Assembly (NCBI GenBank): GCA_036362985.1 | Contig: JAYGXS010000001.1 | Coordinates: forward strand, 54,622,955 to 54,686,954 | DNA: 64,000 nucleotides | Origin: Ligula intestinalis | Lineage: Eukaryota; Platyhelminthes; Cestoda; Diphyllobothriidea; Diphyllobothriidae | Reading direction: 5' to 3' | Shown: positions 44,641 to 55,926 of the stretch, piece by piece | How the letters are laid out: every line of letters starts with the position of its first letter | Numbering within the stretch: the first letter of the stretch is position 1 | Position numbers and translations under genes: made by a program | Notes under the pieces: model-generated | The model's database searches: none | What the model was told of the DNA's origin: nothing | What the model saw: only the letters and a program-made list of their open reading frames with translations

Positions 44641-44884
44641 TGCCTTTCAGTCGTTGACTGACTGGTTACCCCTCTCAGGAGGGTGTTGGCCCAGGCTTCA
44701 TGCAGGGCTGCTCTCACCCTTCTGAGATCCAATGGTCTGTATGCACATGCAATGCCAGTCTTCAGCCAACCACGGTCCCTGCGGCCTGGAAGGCGCTGGC
44801 ACTTTCTCTCACTTCTGATTCCCTGTTGGTGACTGCGCTCGCGCTCCCACTGGGTTTCAGGCCCCACTGCGGGTGCCCGGAAAT

Positions 44885-45487
44885 CTAGGCGGTCACTATG
44901 CGGTGGGGGAGAGAGTGAGGTCGACCTCGGCGCGATTCTTTCCTCACTATAATAAATCTGAATGCGTCTGAATCTATCACGGTGCGCTAAAAGCCGTGGC
45001 TTGGAGGGTCTGCCAACTGACGGGGAAACTCGGGCCCCCACGTAGCTGCTCCTTCTGTATGCGTGTGTCTATGTGTGCGTACGGGAGGAGAGGGAGGACT
45101 GAGAGTCAGGCTGCAATGGCTCCCTCTTAATGTGGCCTTTATGGCGCTCCCGCGCAGTCGGGAGCATACCTAGCGAGATGGCTGTGTCAAGTGTGCGCGT
45201 GCTGAGTGTTTATCGCGCCAGCCATCTACACCCTCCCTCATCCTCGGTCTTATTGACTTTGTCACTACACCGGATACATAGGTGGGAGTGGCTAGCGAGT
45301 GGGTCGATTCTGCGCAAGTCTGCCTAAACTCCTGTCTTCCATCGTGCCAGTTCTCTGCGTTGCTCCTGCTTGCTGTCGCTTACGTATTGGTTGCCCAGCT
45401 TGCTTTTGTGTCAGTTGCGGCTTGCTTCAGCGTTTGCTGCGGCTTGTTGGAGTGCGTGGTGCCCATCGTCAAAATCGACGGGGGAAC
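44885..45487 (+). repeat. dispersed repeat A, copy 3 (longest)
   Basis: Collinear with 10377-10880 from CTAGGCGGT to ATCGTCAAAATCGACGG. It shares GGGGAGAGAGTGAGGTCGAC, GCGCTAAAAGCCGTGGCTTG, TGTGGCCTTTATGGC and GCGCCAGCCATCTACACCCT. The copies differ by indels and stops, arguing against a coding function. Confidence 0.8.
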
Positions 45488-46154
45488 TGTCACTTCAACT
45501 CAGCATAATTTCCAAGAGCAGTAGATGGAAGACTGCCATGCCACCAGGTGTATACATGTGAGACAATTTAGGTTAGTGTTCAGTCATAGGCTTATTCGAT
45601 GATATAAGTAAACTCAAGGTAAGGGGGAGGTATATGTAGTAATAGCTGATGATGCATCACGCTTTGGGTGGTAATCAAGTGACATATTGCATTTTCAGTC
45701 CAGTATACTTCTGCTTGAAGTGCTGGGCCTATGCTAAAATTGCTACTTCTAATAATTATATTTGCTAAAGCAAGTAAGTGGCAAGCAGGTGCATGCATGA
45801 ATGAAGTTGCAATCCAATGTGTAATCATAGCGTATATGGGGATTTTTATAAAATAGAAAGGTTTAAGAGCGTGCATGTAATGACTAGTGATCTACTACCG
45901 CTTTGCCTTCACTAATTTCGGACTTTTACGACAACTGCAATATCTGGTTTTAGCTCAGGATTTGCAACGTATCATCTGTTTAGTAAACAGCAAGATTCTC
46001 CAGCAGTCAGCTGGTCGTGGAGGCTTAGTAAATTTCTTTAACAGTACTAATAGTTCAGAAGTATGACCTGCATCCTATTTTTATCAATTCTGTATACCGG
46101 GTGGGAGTATGAGTATATCTGCTGAGGTGATTCTGCCTCATCCAACAGGTAAGG

Positions 46155-46410
46155 GTTATAACTAGCTTCACATTGTTACTGCTGCGACTCGTGCTTCTGC
46201 TACTAGTTATTTATACTGATAGTACTGGTAGCGGCAGTGTTTCTTGTATTTAATTGATAGTGGTATAGCGCAAGTACCTTTAAAAGTAGAATTGATGAAT
46301 AAAGTAAGAAGAGAGCAAACTACAAGTATCAGCCGAAATGAGAGCAGTACGATTATGCAGTATCAGGTATGTACAGTAGGACAGTCTAAGTCAATGCAAC
46401 AGGAATAGGG
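46155..46410 (+). repeat. dispersed repeat B, copy 2
   Basis: Matches 42670-42910 in the same orientation: GTTACTGCTGCGACTCGTGC, GATAGTACTGGTAGCGGCAG and AGTCAATGCAACAGGAATAG. The two copies lie in direct orientation about 3.5 kb apart, with the LINE 3' end and repeat A copy 3 between them. Confidence 0.75.
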
Positions 46411-49400
46411 TAATGCATGTTGGAATGTACACGCGTTCTTATACCATATTGTCCAAAGACTGATGGTGTGAAATCCCCATCAGAATAAAGTGAATATTTG
46501 CTGTCCGTATGAACTCTGAATCCTCGACTCAGGTATTCGGAAAAGCAAGGTCCTAGGGTAAAAACTTCCATGCGAGTCTATCTGATGACAGTTCCCGCGA
46601 TCCTTCTGGTGATCAGAGCGTTTCGATCGTCCTCTTGCAAGAAGAAAAGCACGCAGTTCTTGTGAGAGAATTAGACAATGACTGGCTAGCTTGCTTAGTA
46701 CTGAGTCACCACTTCACAACAATCTAAGACATCTCCGTGCTTTTCCCAACATTATCCGCTGACCAGCACGAGAGAGAAACCAAACCGCAGCTGCTAGAAT
46801 TACTCGAAAGACAAATACAGTCTGCTCATCCTTTTCTGGACATACGTTCGCTGTGAAATTGAAGCCGCACACGCAGTTTATCGAAATCTCAACGGTTGAA
46901 TGAACGAAATCCGGAGTAAATGGCTCTTCATTGGCTCTTCGTACTGCGATAAATAGTTTTGAATTAATTTTCGTGCTATCAATAATTTTGACCAAAGATC
47001 CTCTGCAATTAATGAGTAAATATAGGAGTTTTTCCTCCGCTCACTGTCCTTTAGATGTAGCCTGCGAAAACTGAGGAGAGGAACTAGAAATTTTCTTGAT
47101 TAACAGCCTGATTCATAAGCATTAAAACGTTGGATAAAATAGAAGAAAAAACGTATAAGACAACGTTTCGACGTCTTACTCATTGTTATGCATGTGTCAT
47201 GATTATTTAGGTTTGCCTCTTAAAAACTCCAATCGTAAGTCAACCGTACACAACATTTTCTACGTGAAGTACATCAAGTGCTAGTGTTGGTTGGCTTTAC
47301 AAATGGTGTTATAATTTGGGTATAAAAAGTGTACCAAGGAATTGAGAACATGGGTAGAGAGGATTAACTGATTATAAAATTTTCCAGAAGTTCTTCCTTA
47401 ATGCAAACCCACTTTAAATTCTTTTACTTTTTCTGTTCACAGGCAGATATCAACATCAAAGGACCCTTTGTGGCGGCTATATTTCCTCGAATGACTGGTT
47501 AGGAGACAAAAAATTCAATTTTTGTTCATTTGGGGTAAGACCCCGTTAAAAGCAGCAAAAATGACCATCTAACCTACTTTAACTTTTTAAATATCCCTTT
47601 GGACTATATTCTCAATTGTTGTTTCGTTTTGAAGCAGTTCTTACAATGTCGGATTAGGAATCAAAGGCCAGTGGGAGTTTTTAAGATACGAAGTAAATTA
47701 TATTTTTTCCAGACATTAGACGACAATGAGAGTTATACATAATGATATTCAAACCGAGAAGTTGCAGACATGCTTAACAAAAATTGTGCTCTCTCTTAGT
47801 GATTTTTCTGGATTCCATCGGCTCAAGCGATATATAAGAAGTAGTGCACAAGTTGCAGCTTCAGTGTACCCACAAAAATGCTTGAATTCACTAGTTAAAG
47901 GGTTGACTTTACAGAATCAATATCTGAAATATCGCATACGCAGAGGGATGTCGCTTAATGTACAAAAGAAATTATTGTTAAGGTCCCATTTTAATGTGTC
48001 ATTCCTTTTGGCAACAAAGTACACAGAAAAATAGATGGCGTTCTTATGAACTTGCCTCTTGAAACTTTCTGAGCCGACATCTTCAAGGTCAACCTGGAAA
48101 AAGGTTTAATTAAGCGATGATATTTACGAGTGAAGACATTTCGGTAGATATATTTTGATGGCATTTTCCAAATCCTCCAAACAGAAACCAACGTAAATGT
48201 GCACTTAATTGTTGTGAATAATTTACATCATTCGACTAATCTTGCGCTGAAGATGGGAACCGAAATTTTGATCTCCTTATTAGATGCCTTTCTAAACGGG
48301 AGACCTGATGGTAGCGTCCAAAGAAGCGTTTATCAAAAGTTAACTGGGTGCAGACAATATATGAATTTCGGCAGTTTCATATCCTTCTAACAGAAACGCA
48401 ATTTAGTCCATTCTTCGGCACAAAGACCTAAAAATTGTTTCAGCAGACATTATCAGTGGAATGGAAGCTTAGGAAGATCGAGGATCTATTTGGCGAGAAC
48501 AAGTATCCTGCTAGATGTATTACAAATATATTGTCTTGTGACAAGTGAAATCCGCCCAAATTATTGTTGGAATTAATATTGTGCCTTGAAGTTCCTTTTA
48601 AAGAGGATGTGTCATATGGATTGCTAGGAGAATAAATTGATCAAGCCGCTTCGCAAAGCTTCCTAGCAGCGAAATAACGAATACTATTTTCGGCTGAACT
48701 TGTTTTACGCGGAGAAGGTATGAAAAAATTGCAAACACAGACCATCTCCATGTGCATTCACTCATTTGCGTTTTCCTGTGAAACAAATTCCAATGGCTGC
48801 AGGAGAAAATGAATGATGGAATGCCTCCTGGCATGCCTGATAATGGACGAAGTCAGGAATATACACAGGGATATTCTCGCACACATCTTTGATTCCGGGC
48901 ATTGTGTGGACCCCAATTAAGCCTTCGATGTGATTTATAAGGTCTTACTAAACTACCCCAATTCACGGTATCCCTATGTATTAGCAACAACAGCAACGAT
49001 GGCCATCAGGTTAGGGGAGGCGGTCTTGCGCACAAAAGGAACCTTTTGCAATGTCTGCGCTTGGCATGGTCGACAGTTGTCTAACGTCATGCACTACTCC
49101 ACACCGTATCCTCTCCCACTTATCCCCTAGGGTGACTCTAGGAAACCCGCCCTGCCACGCCTCTTACATAAACCCCACTTGTATGTATACAACATTATTG
49201 CTCCCATGCTTAAATTTGTGCACCGTCCTCATATAAATATACAGACCGGTGAAGAATCTAATGAAAGCACTCATATGCTCGCTAACTTGTTTTCTGAGTC
49301 CTGTGATGGGGATTTTCGCAAATATACGTCTTGTCAGCATATTTCATCGCTCGGATGCTGCAGAAATCCAATTGAAAGAGATCACAGGAACCGGTCATGC

Positions 49401-50433
49401 TAATCTATGTCTCATATTATCTTTGAGTTTACCGCTGCTGAAAATGTTTGTGCCTTCCAATTTCACGATGGAGAATGCCATGCAGTGCTAGCCTGGAAAG
49501 CTGAAATCAAACCTAAATAAACTGCTCGTTTTAGAAGGCAAAACACGGTTATATGGTTACCAAGCGTTGCTTGGACAGATTAATTCGGCGGGTAATCTGC
49601 TCATAGCCCCACCTGCTGTTTCCCTCGAAATCCACTTTGAGTAAGTTGTTAATGCATTCATTAGTAAGTTGTTCACTTCCTGTTATACGCTGCTTGGTGT
49701 AAAATACACATATTTTTAAGATAAGCGATAAAAACTAGAACCGCAGGGTTGAAGATACCAGCGGCGATAAAATCAGTCTACAACAAACTCTCCTAGCCTT
49801 CAACTATTTCAGAAGATGGTTCAGTCAGCTCCGAAGGGAGAAGAGCAGCTGGTAATTTTATAGACACGATGAAATATTTTAACTGCAAAATCATAGCATA
49901 AGACCAAAGTTAGCTTGTGACAGTAGGTTAAGCTCAAGTGATGACGCTAAACCACTATAAAAAACTAAAAGGCAAAAACTCAAGTCTTGTGGGAAAAGTC
50001 TAATAAAGAGATTTTGGTTGGTCTGAGTTCTCAAGCTTAGGTGCTCAAAGTGCCACACATGGAGTTTATGAAGTTAGTGCCTTAAACAGCCCTTTTCTCA
50101 ATAATCGAACTATGAAGAAAACCGGTTGCCGAGAAAATACGGAGTTGGCTTGTTTCCAGTTACACAGCGAGGCGTGTGATCTAAAACAACAGATTTATAT
50201 CGCACTGGATGCAAAGTTTGATGGCATATAATTAAGTAGAGGCTAGGTGGATGAGTACTTTCTTCACATCATACTTCCATTGTTATTCAAAAATATAAAC
50301 TGTATAAAAGAACAATGGACTTTGTTTTAGTTTATATTTTCTACCTGAGTGACCGTGGGAAATCGAACTTGCTCCATAAACTTTGTATAAAATACATTTG
50401 CATACTGTTGTTTATGCATTATTTGTGGCTCAC

Positions 50434-51228
50434 CTGTGAAGACAGGTTGTCATTGGACGTCCCATCGCTAGCCACAAGGGTGACTTTGTAGCTTTGAGGA
50501 TGTGGAGGTCGTTTCAAGGCACAAAGCACATTTGGAACCTCCTCAGAGAGAGAAAATAAGCCGTCAAATGTATTTTCCAAAGATAACGTACAGCAGAACT
50601 CCTGACTCATCGGATCCCAATCTTTGTCAATGACCTTATAGGGAATCGGCTCACAAAACTTTGGCTGCTCGGCGCTCGTCTTGCCCGTAGCAGTGGCAGC
50701 ACTATGATCTGCCATGGCGACAGCCTCGCTGACATTATTTCCTGCAACCACCGCAGTGGACGCCGTCTCCGCTGGCTGCTGTGGTAGCTGTTCCCAAATA
50801 AACACTATGTGTTTTTGATGTGGCGAAATTGGCACAAACTCGGGCGGATTGTCGTTAACATTGAGTACTGATATGGCAATGCTTGCCTCCGCTGCGTATC
50901 CTTGAAAGCCCTGTTGACTGGGCCGATGATGCGGGTTCATGACCTGCAGTGAGGAGAATGTTGGCTGCGAAGAACCACCAGCAGGGAAATGGTACTGAAG
51001 TGGTGACACATTCTCAGCCACGACTGTGAGTGAGATGGAGGACTGTCGTTCATAGTCGATGGGTCGACGCATGAAGACCTCTCCACTGCTACTGTCGATT
51101 TCAACGAAGAAGAGATCTTCTGGGCGCCCACGCAGACTGAATCGAACACGACGGTTCTCCTCGGTTTTGTCGGCGTCGTGCACAGAGACCTTTCCAACCG
51201 CAGTCCTACCTGGGGTGTTTTCTTTTAT
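50434..51228 (-). CDS. protocadherin-like gene, ectodomain exon with two cadherin repeats
   Basis: 265 codons, phase 0 to phase 0. The acceptor ATATCATACAG precedes 51228 and the donor GTGAGC follows 50434. It starts IKENTPGRTAVGKVSVHDAD, continuing the cadherin repeat begun in exon 54051-54575 (..YHYNFE). Calcium-site motifs DAD, the LDRE-like IDYERQ and the end motif VLNVNDNPPEF are all present. A long insert (residues about 85-115) interrupts that repeat. A degenerate membrane-proximal repeat follows, with a large Ala/Ser/Thr-rich insert, KVIDKDWDP and VASDGTSNDNLSSQ, which joins the membrane exon. The ectodomain mediates calcium-dependent homophilic or heterophilic adhesion at the cell surface. 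Conserved Ca2+ residues suggest at least the first repeat is functional. Confidence 0.92.
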
Positions 51229-54050
51229 CTGTATGATATAAAACAAATATGAAGATAAGGCTTAGTAACCATTAGTCACACGTTTTAAGTGAAGATTAAA
51301 CAATACGCAATACTGTCCACACCGTACTAGCTAAAAGCTCAGACGCGTGTTAAATTGATATTCAACTGCTGCATGACACAACTGGGAGGGATTCGACTCA
51401 GCAGTGGGCCTCCCAGAAGTTCGAAGATACCTAAGTTTTATTCGATTTCTTCAGAAATTTATTGGTCACTTAGAGTCAATCAGCCTGAACGAAAATTGAT
51501 AGACACAAGCCGAAATTCGCTTTGCTTATTTGGGTTGAAATCTATTAGCCAACTACTCATATCCACTTTCATCCTGTTCCTATAAACCGTAATTCAGACT
51601 GCTTTACTCCAGGTTCATATTGCTTTCTGAGTAGGTGAAAAAAAGATGAAACCTGATTTTCGCTCAAGTCATAAGTAACATTGCATTCATTAGGTCGTAT
51701 ACAATCCTAGTTCAAATCAGAAGTAAGGCCTCGAGAAAATCAGCCTATTTTTGGACAAACGTACTCATTTTAAATCCTTTTAAACCTTTTAACTATAGAG
51801 TAGTTACGGCCACAATGTTGAGTTCGTTTTCATATGAATTCTCATCATTGGGTTAACCTTTCGATCTTCCATATTTTGTGGAATTTGAGCAAAACAACAA
51901 AGAAAACCTATGCACAATTAAAACATCAATTTGCTTATTTCGATATCGATTTCTGAATAAACGCTTTAGTAGACAATTAATATTCATCCTACATGATATT
52001 TATTCCAGTGAGATATTGTAAATTTATTGACAATCCTTGTCGTCCTTCCGCAAGAGGACTGCAAATGGAAGATACATGAAATGCAAGGGCTTTAATGCAT
52101 TGCACGTCGTGCATTTTCATTAAGACTTACAACTTTCGATCCTGATAATTTGCCTATCATAATAATCTATAAAAAAATTCCAGTATTCAGTACTTTTAAA
52201 TCACTTGGTAGCTGAAAAGTGACATCAACAATTTGGACTAGTTCATTTGTATTAGGAGTTCAATCCAGCTGCAGAAGCATGGAGGGCGTAAAGCTTTATT
52301 AAAATGCAATTCGGTATTTTCCAGACACTTCCTCCCACTTGTCCCGTATCCCCAAACCCTTTTAGCCTTTCAGGCATTCCATTTTTTTACAAGTATTGCA
52401 ATCTCAAGAATACAATTACGCACCAAAAATGAGAAATAATTTGGTCATTTCCATGAGGCAACCTAGGAGTGATCAAAGAGACTCGCTTTCCCTACTCGAC
52501 CTTGTGGCCTCTTATACGGAGTAACCACAGCCCACAGGTTGGGCACAATCACCTAGTTTGACATCTGCCAAAACAGAAACTCGCTAACCAATTGCCTGAA
52601 GCGAACAAGTGTTTGAGTAGATGAGAGAGCAGGGCTTGCTGTCGTAAAACCTAGTGAACTAATCGACTCCGTGTTCTTCTTAATAACTGGGTGAAAGTTA
52701 TTGCAAGACTGGCTGAGAGAGAGGTTAAAATAATGGCTTATCGCGAATTAGTAAGCTGTTATTTGTTAGGCGCGTGTCTCTGCAATCTTGTCAAAACAGT
52801 CTCCCCACCCCCGTAACCATATTGGTGTCTGATGAAGAGGGACCCAGCAGGGCTATAAGTGCTTCCTTCTTCTCTACTGACAAAGTAGAAACATAAGAGT
52901 TGATTTTTTTGGTTAATCTCCTACTGTGTCCATAGGCGCCAAAAGGAATGTCCAGTGGCAAGTTAAAAAACTGGGATTTCATACTGAGAGGGCTGTCAGA
53001 TATGAGTGGCCGAAATTACTGCCATGATCCCTGAGATACGCAGACGTTTTTAAAATTTATAAGTAGCCGTTTTTACTACAGCATTCAGGAGAAACAGTTT
53101 CATGGGTAAGTGGCTAAAGAAACTGACAGTTAGCTAACAGCCCAGATTGCTTTACCAAAAATTAACATGCTTCAACGTACTACACGGAATAAAACAGGTT
53201 GTAATGCAAAATTAACCGATAAAACTATGCTAGTTATTTCTAAATCAGTTCCAAGTTAAAGATGTTACTTTATTTACCCGATTAATGACAAAACTACAAT
53301 TCCATCATTGATCTTTGGCGCCAGACATCGTAGCTAAGTTCTTGTAGGTGTCTTTGGATACATAAACAATCAGAAACGAGACCCACTGTCTAAGTTATTT
53401 CACTATTTCAAGCCACAGGGCGTGAATGATCCGTAGACTGAAATACTTTTACGACAATAACTTTTCAAAGGTCATTATGGAGGTTGAGGTTGTACATTTT
53501 GGGCAAAAATTTATAACAAGGGATGATGTCCTTATTATGTATAACCTATTATACGAGGATGCCTTTGAGCCGCAGCGTTGCAATCCATTAAAGCTCTGTT
53601 GCTTTGGATAGCGTCTGCCTGTTGAATCCCCATGATTAGGGTTGATAATTGAAAAAATCTTTCATGCGTTGTTGCGGCATCCTTAATAAAGTTCCCTTAT
53701 TCTCTGTGTATGACACCACATTTGCAGGCTTAGGAACTACTAGGGACTGTTATCTATTCTGGGTATTCCACTTAAAAGAGGAAGTAGCTCAATTTTCTAA
53801 CAAACAGACAACAAAGTCCGAACTCAGTTGTTGAAGTATAACAGAACAATTAACTGCAAAAGATGACGCAACCTATATTTTTGTGATTAATTTTTGAATC
53901 ATGCCTGTTGTTGATGAAAATGAAAGCAAAATTCCACTGGGAACGGTGTATTTTTATCAATTGTCGTGTAATTTTTTACATCCTCTTGGCTTCTCTCTTC
54001 CTTGAATAGGACTTTGAAGCATGTTGTCTGGTAGTTTCCGAGAAACATAC
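51229..54050 (-). other. intron of the protocadherin-like gene (2.8 kb)
   Basis: It joins two exons of a single cadherin repeat in phase 0. No mobile element was recognised inside and the open frames are unsupported. Confidence 0.75.
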
Positions 54051-54575
54051 CTCGAAATTGTAGTGGTATTGGTCAAAGTCCGGCACGTTGTCATTGACAT
54101 CGTCAACAAAAACATTCACTGTAGCCGAACTGGAACGTCGTTCGGGGAGCCCATCGTCAGTGGCAACCACAAGGAAGGAGTACCGGTCGACGGACTCGCA
54201 GTCCAGCTCCGCCGTCGTGCGAATCCTTCCAGATCGGGAATCGATGTGAAAGAGACTGGTGTGAAAACTCAGCCTGCTTCTCTCCCTAGTTCCACTTTCC
54301 CTATCACCGTCAGTCGCGTTGGGACTCAGTGAAGATTTGGATAGCTCCCGAATGCTGTAGCTGATGAGGGCATTTCTTCCAACGTCCGCGTCTGTGGTGT
54401 GAATCGGGGGAACCAGACGGATTTCTGCATTTGCACTGTTTTCTCTCACATGTCCCGTGTACTCGGATACCTCGAAGGTGGGCGTCTCATCGTTAATATC
54501 ACTAATACTAACATGAAGGCTGGCGTTTTTCGACAGAGCGTTGGTCGCTTCATTATCCGAACACATTATTGTCAG
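54051..54575 (-). CDS. protocadherin-like gene, ectodomain exon (first visible)
   Basis: 175 codons, phase 0 to phase 0. The acceptor CTTTTCACATTTCAG precedes 54575 and the donor GTATGT follows 54051. It encodes the end of one cadherin repeat (SISDINDETPTF), one whole repeat with linker-end motif VDDVNDNVPDF, and the first strand of the next (DQYHYNFE). The full repeat shows HVRENSA, TTDADVGRNA, the sheet-turn IDSRSGRI, ELDCES and ATDDGLPERRSSS, all canonical for cadherins. A Ser/Arg-rich insert (about residues 70-95) is unusual. The gene must extend upstream, but no further cadherin exon was recognised up to position 64000, so the signal peptide and N-terminal repeats lie outside the window or in exons too short to see. 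Confidence 0.93.
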
Positions 54576-55926
54576 CTGAAATGTGAAAAGCAGGAGTAGG
54601 CTGCAAAACATCAGTAAAAAACTCAAACAATCACTTATTATTTTAGGCTAGTTCATCTTCCTAAAACTATGACTCCGGATGGTTGTTTAAACAGCATTAT
54701 TAGTAAATTTGACCAACAGGCGTCACAACTAGTGAATTATCTTCCCAAATCTCCTTCATCCATAGTCACACATATACATACAACGATAAGCACACAAAAC
54801 GTTGAGATAGTCATCATTGACTTATCGGCCGTTGCCTGTTCGCCTTATCCAACACCACATTTGCGGGTTCTGTGATTCAAATTGGAGTTATCATTAGACC
54901 TCCCCAAAAATGTGTAAGCACTTCCCGTAGGCTGATCGATGAGGACCCTGCTATGATATGTATGGGAGTTTTAAATGATCACGTTACCTGTAAGGAAAGC
55001 AGTATGTAAGAACACCAACCATGGTTAAACAACGAGACAATGTTTATATGCAAGGGTGAGTACAAATTCCTAAAGAAACGTTAAGAGGATGATATCACTG
55101 TAGCCATATTTTATTTCATTTATGTATATGGTTCAAGTTATAGCACTGCATTAGGGGCAGCAATAAATCGACAGTTGTAACAGCCTTGCGGACGATGTCG
55201 TCAGTGTGCTTTGCATCAAGCTGGACGCAGGTACGGTGGCTTGCGTATGAATGCTCTTATAGTGATAGTCAACTTGCGTTGCATCTACCAGAATATCTTC
55301 CCTTCGCCCACTTGAATCCACTATCATAACCACGTTAAGGATACGGGAATTGAAGGAGGTCAAGTGGCTTGCTTGGCGTGAGCCTGCATCTAGGTGTGCC
55401 ACTCCTGCCCCATGCAAGACAATGTAACACCAATTATACACCACTTGAATTGGTTTCACAGTCATGTAAAAAAACGTTCATTTCTCTCCCACACACCTTC
55501 ACACACTCTCAGACCCGGCTGGACGCAATCAGCATTAGTCCTGGCTTCGTCAGTGCTGGCTCAGATAGCAACTTCGGATTCCGTGCAGAATAATCCCTTC
55601 CCACTGGTTCCTTCTGCATTTTACTAATATCCTAGCATTCGATCTGCTGACTGTAGCGATCCGAGTTCAACCATTACTTAGACGCTACAGGTTGTCAATC
55701 CACATCAAGCTTGCGTATCAGGCTCCAGATTTGTCTATTCGAGCTTGTATTCACATAGGAGAGCTTTCAGTAAATCAACACAGCACCATTCCTTCTAACA
55801 TTACCACCAACTCTCTCTCTCCCTTCCTGTTAATGCATCCACTCTTTGATTATAAAAGTGCTTACTTGGTCATTATCGAGTGTATGTCAACTGCCAATAG
55901 AGGAGAATATCCAAGTTTCAGGAAGC
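54576..55926. other. probable 5' intron of the cadherin gene, nothing recognised
   Basis: 55151-55640 is GC-richer with a 104-codon open frame on the minus strand (55465-55151) that has no recognisable domain and no splice support. It may be an uncharacterised repeat. The rest is AT-rich. Confidence 0.4.

Larger units (their letters stand above)
37187..50433 (-). other. 13.2-kb intron of the protocadherin-like gene, repeat-filled
   Basis: It lies between the ectodomain and membrane exons, which join in phase 0. It contains a SINE, degenerate TAG-rich repeats, a 229-bp tandem duplication, two copies of repeat B, a LINE 3' end with zinc fingers and a copy of repeat A. 46411-50433 shows nothing further. 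The gene-sized open frames inside are repeat-derived or unsupported. Confidence 0.75.

Noticed and set aside
44523..45041. 172-codon glutamate-ended open frame, minus strand
   Set aside because: It runs antisense across a CT tract and repeat A. The poly-Glu is (GAA)n from the tract, and no frame is conserved in the other repeat A copies.
46714..46995. Possible extra cadherin exon in the large intron (minus strand; ..FVHSTVEISIN..)
   Set aside because: The exons on either side already join in phase 0 and rebuild a cadherin strand. The candidate's splice phases (1 in, 0 out) would break the frame.
55151..55465. 104-codon open frame, minus strand, upstream of the cadherin exons
   Set aside because: It has no cadherin motifs, no splice support and no domain. 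It lies in a GC-rich patch that is more likely a repeat.
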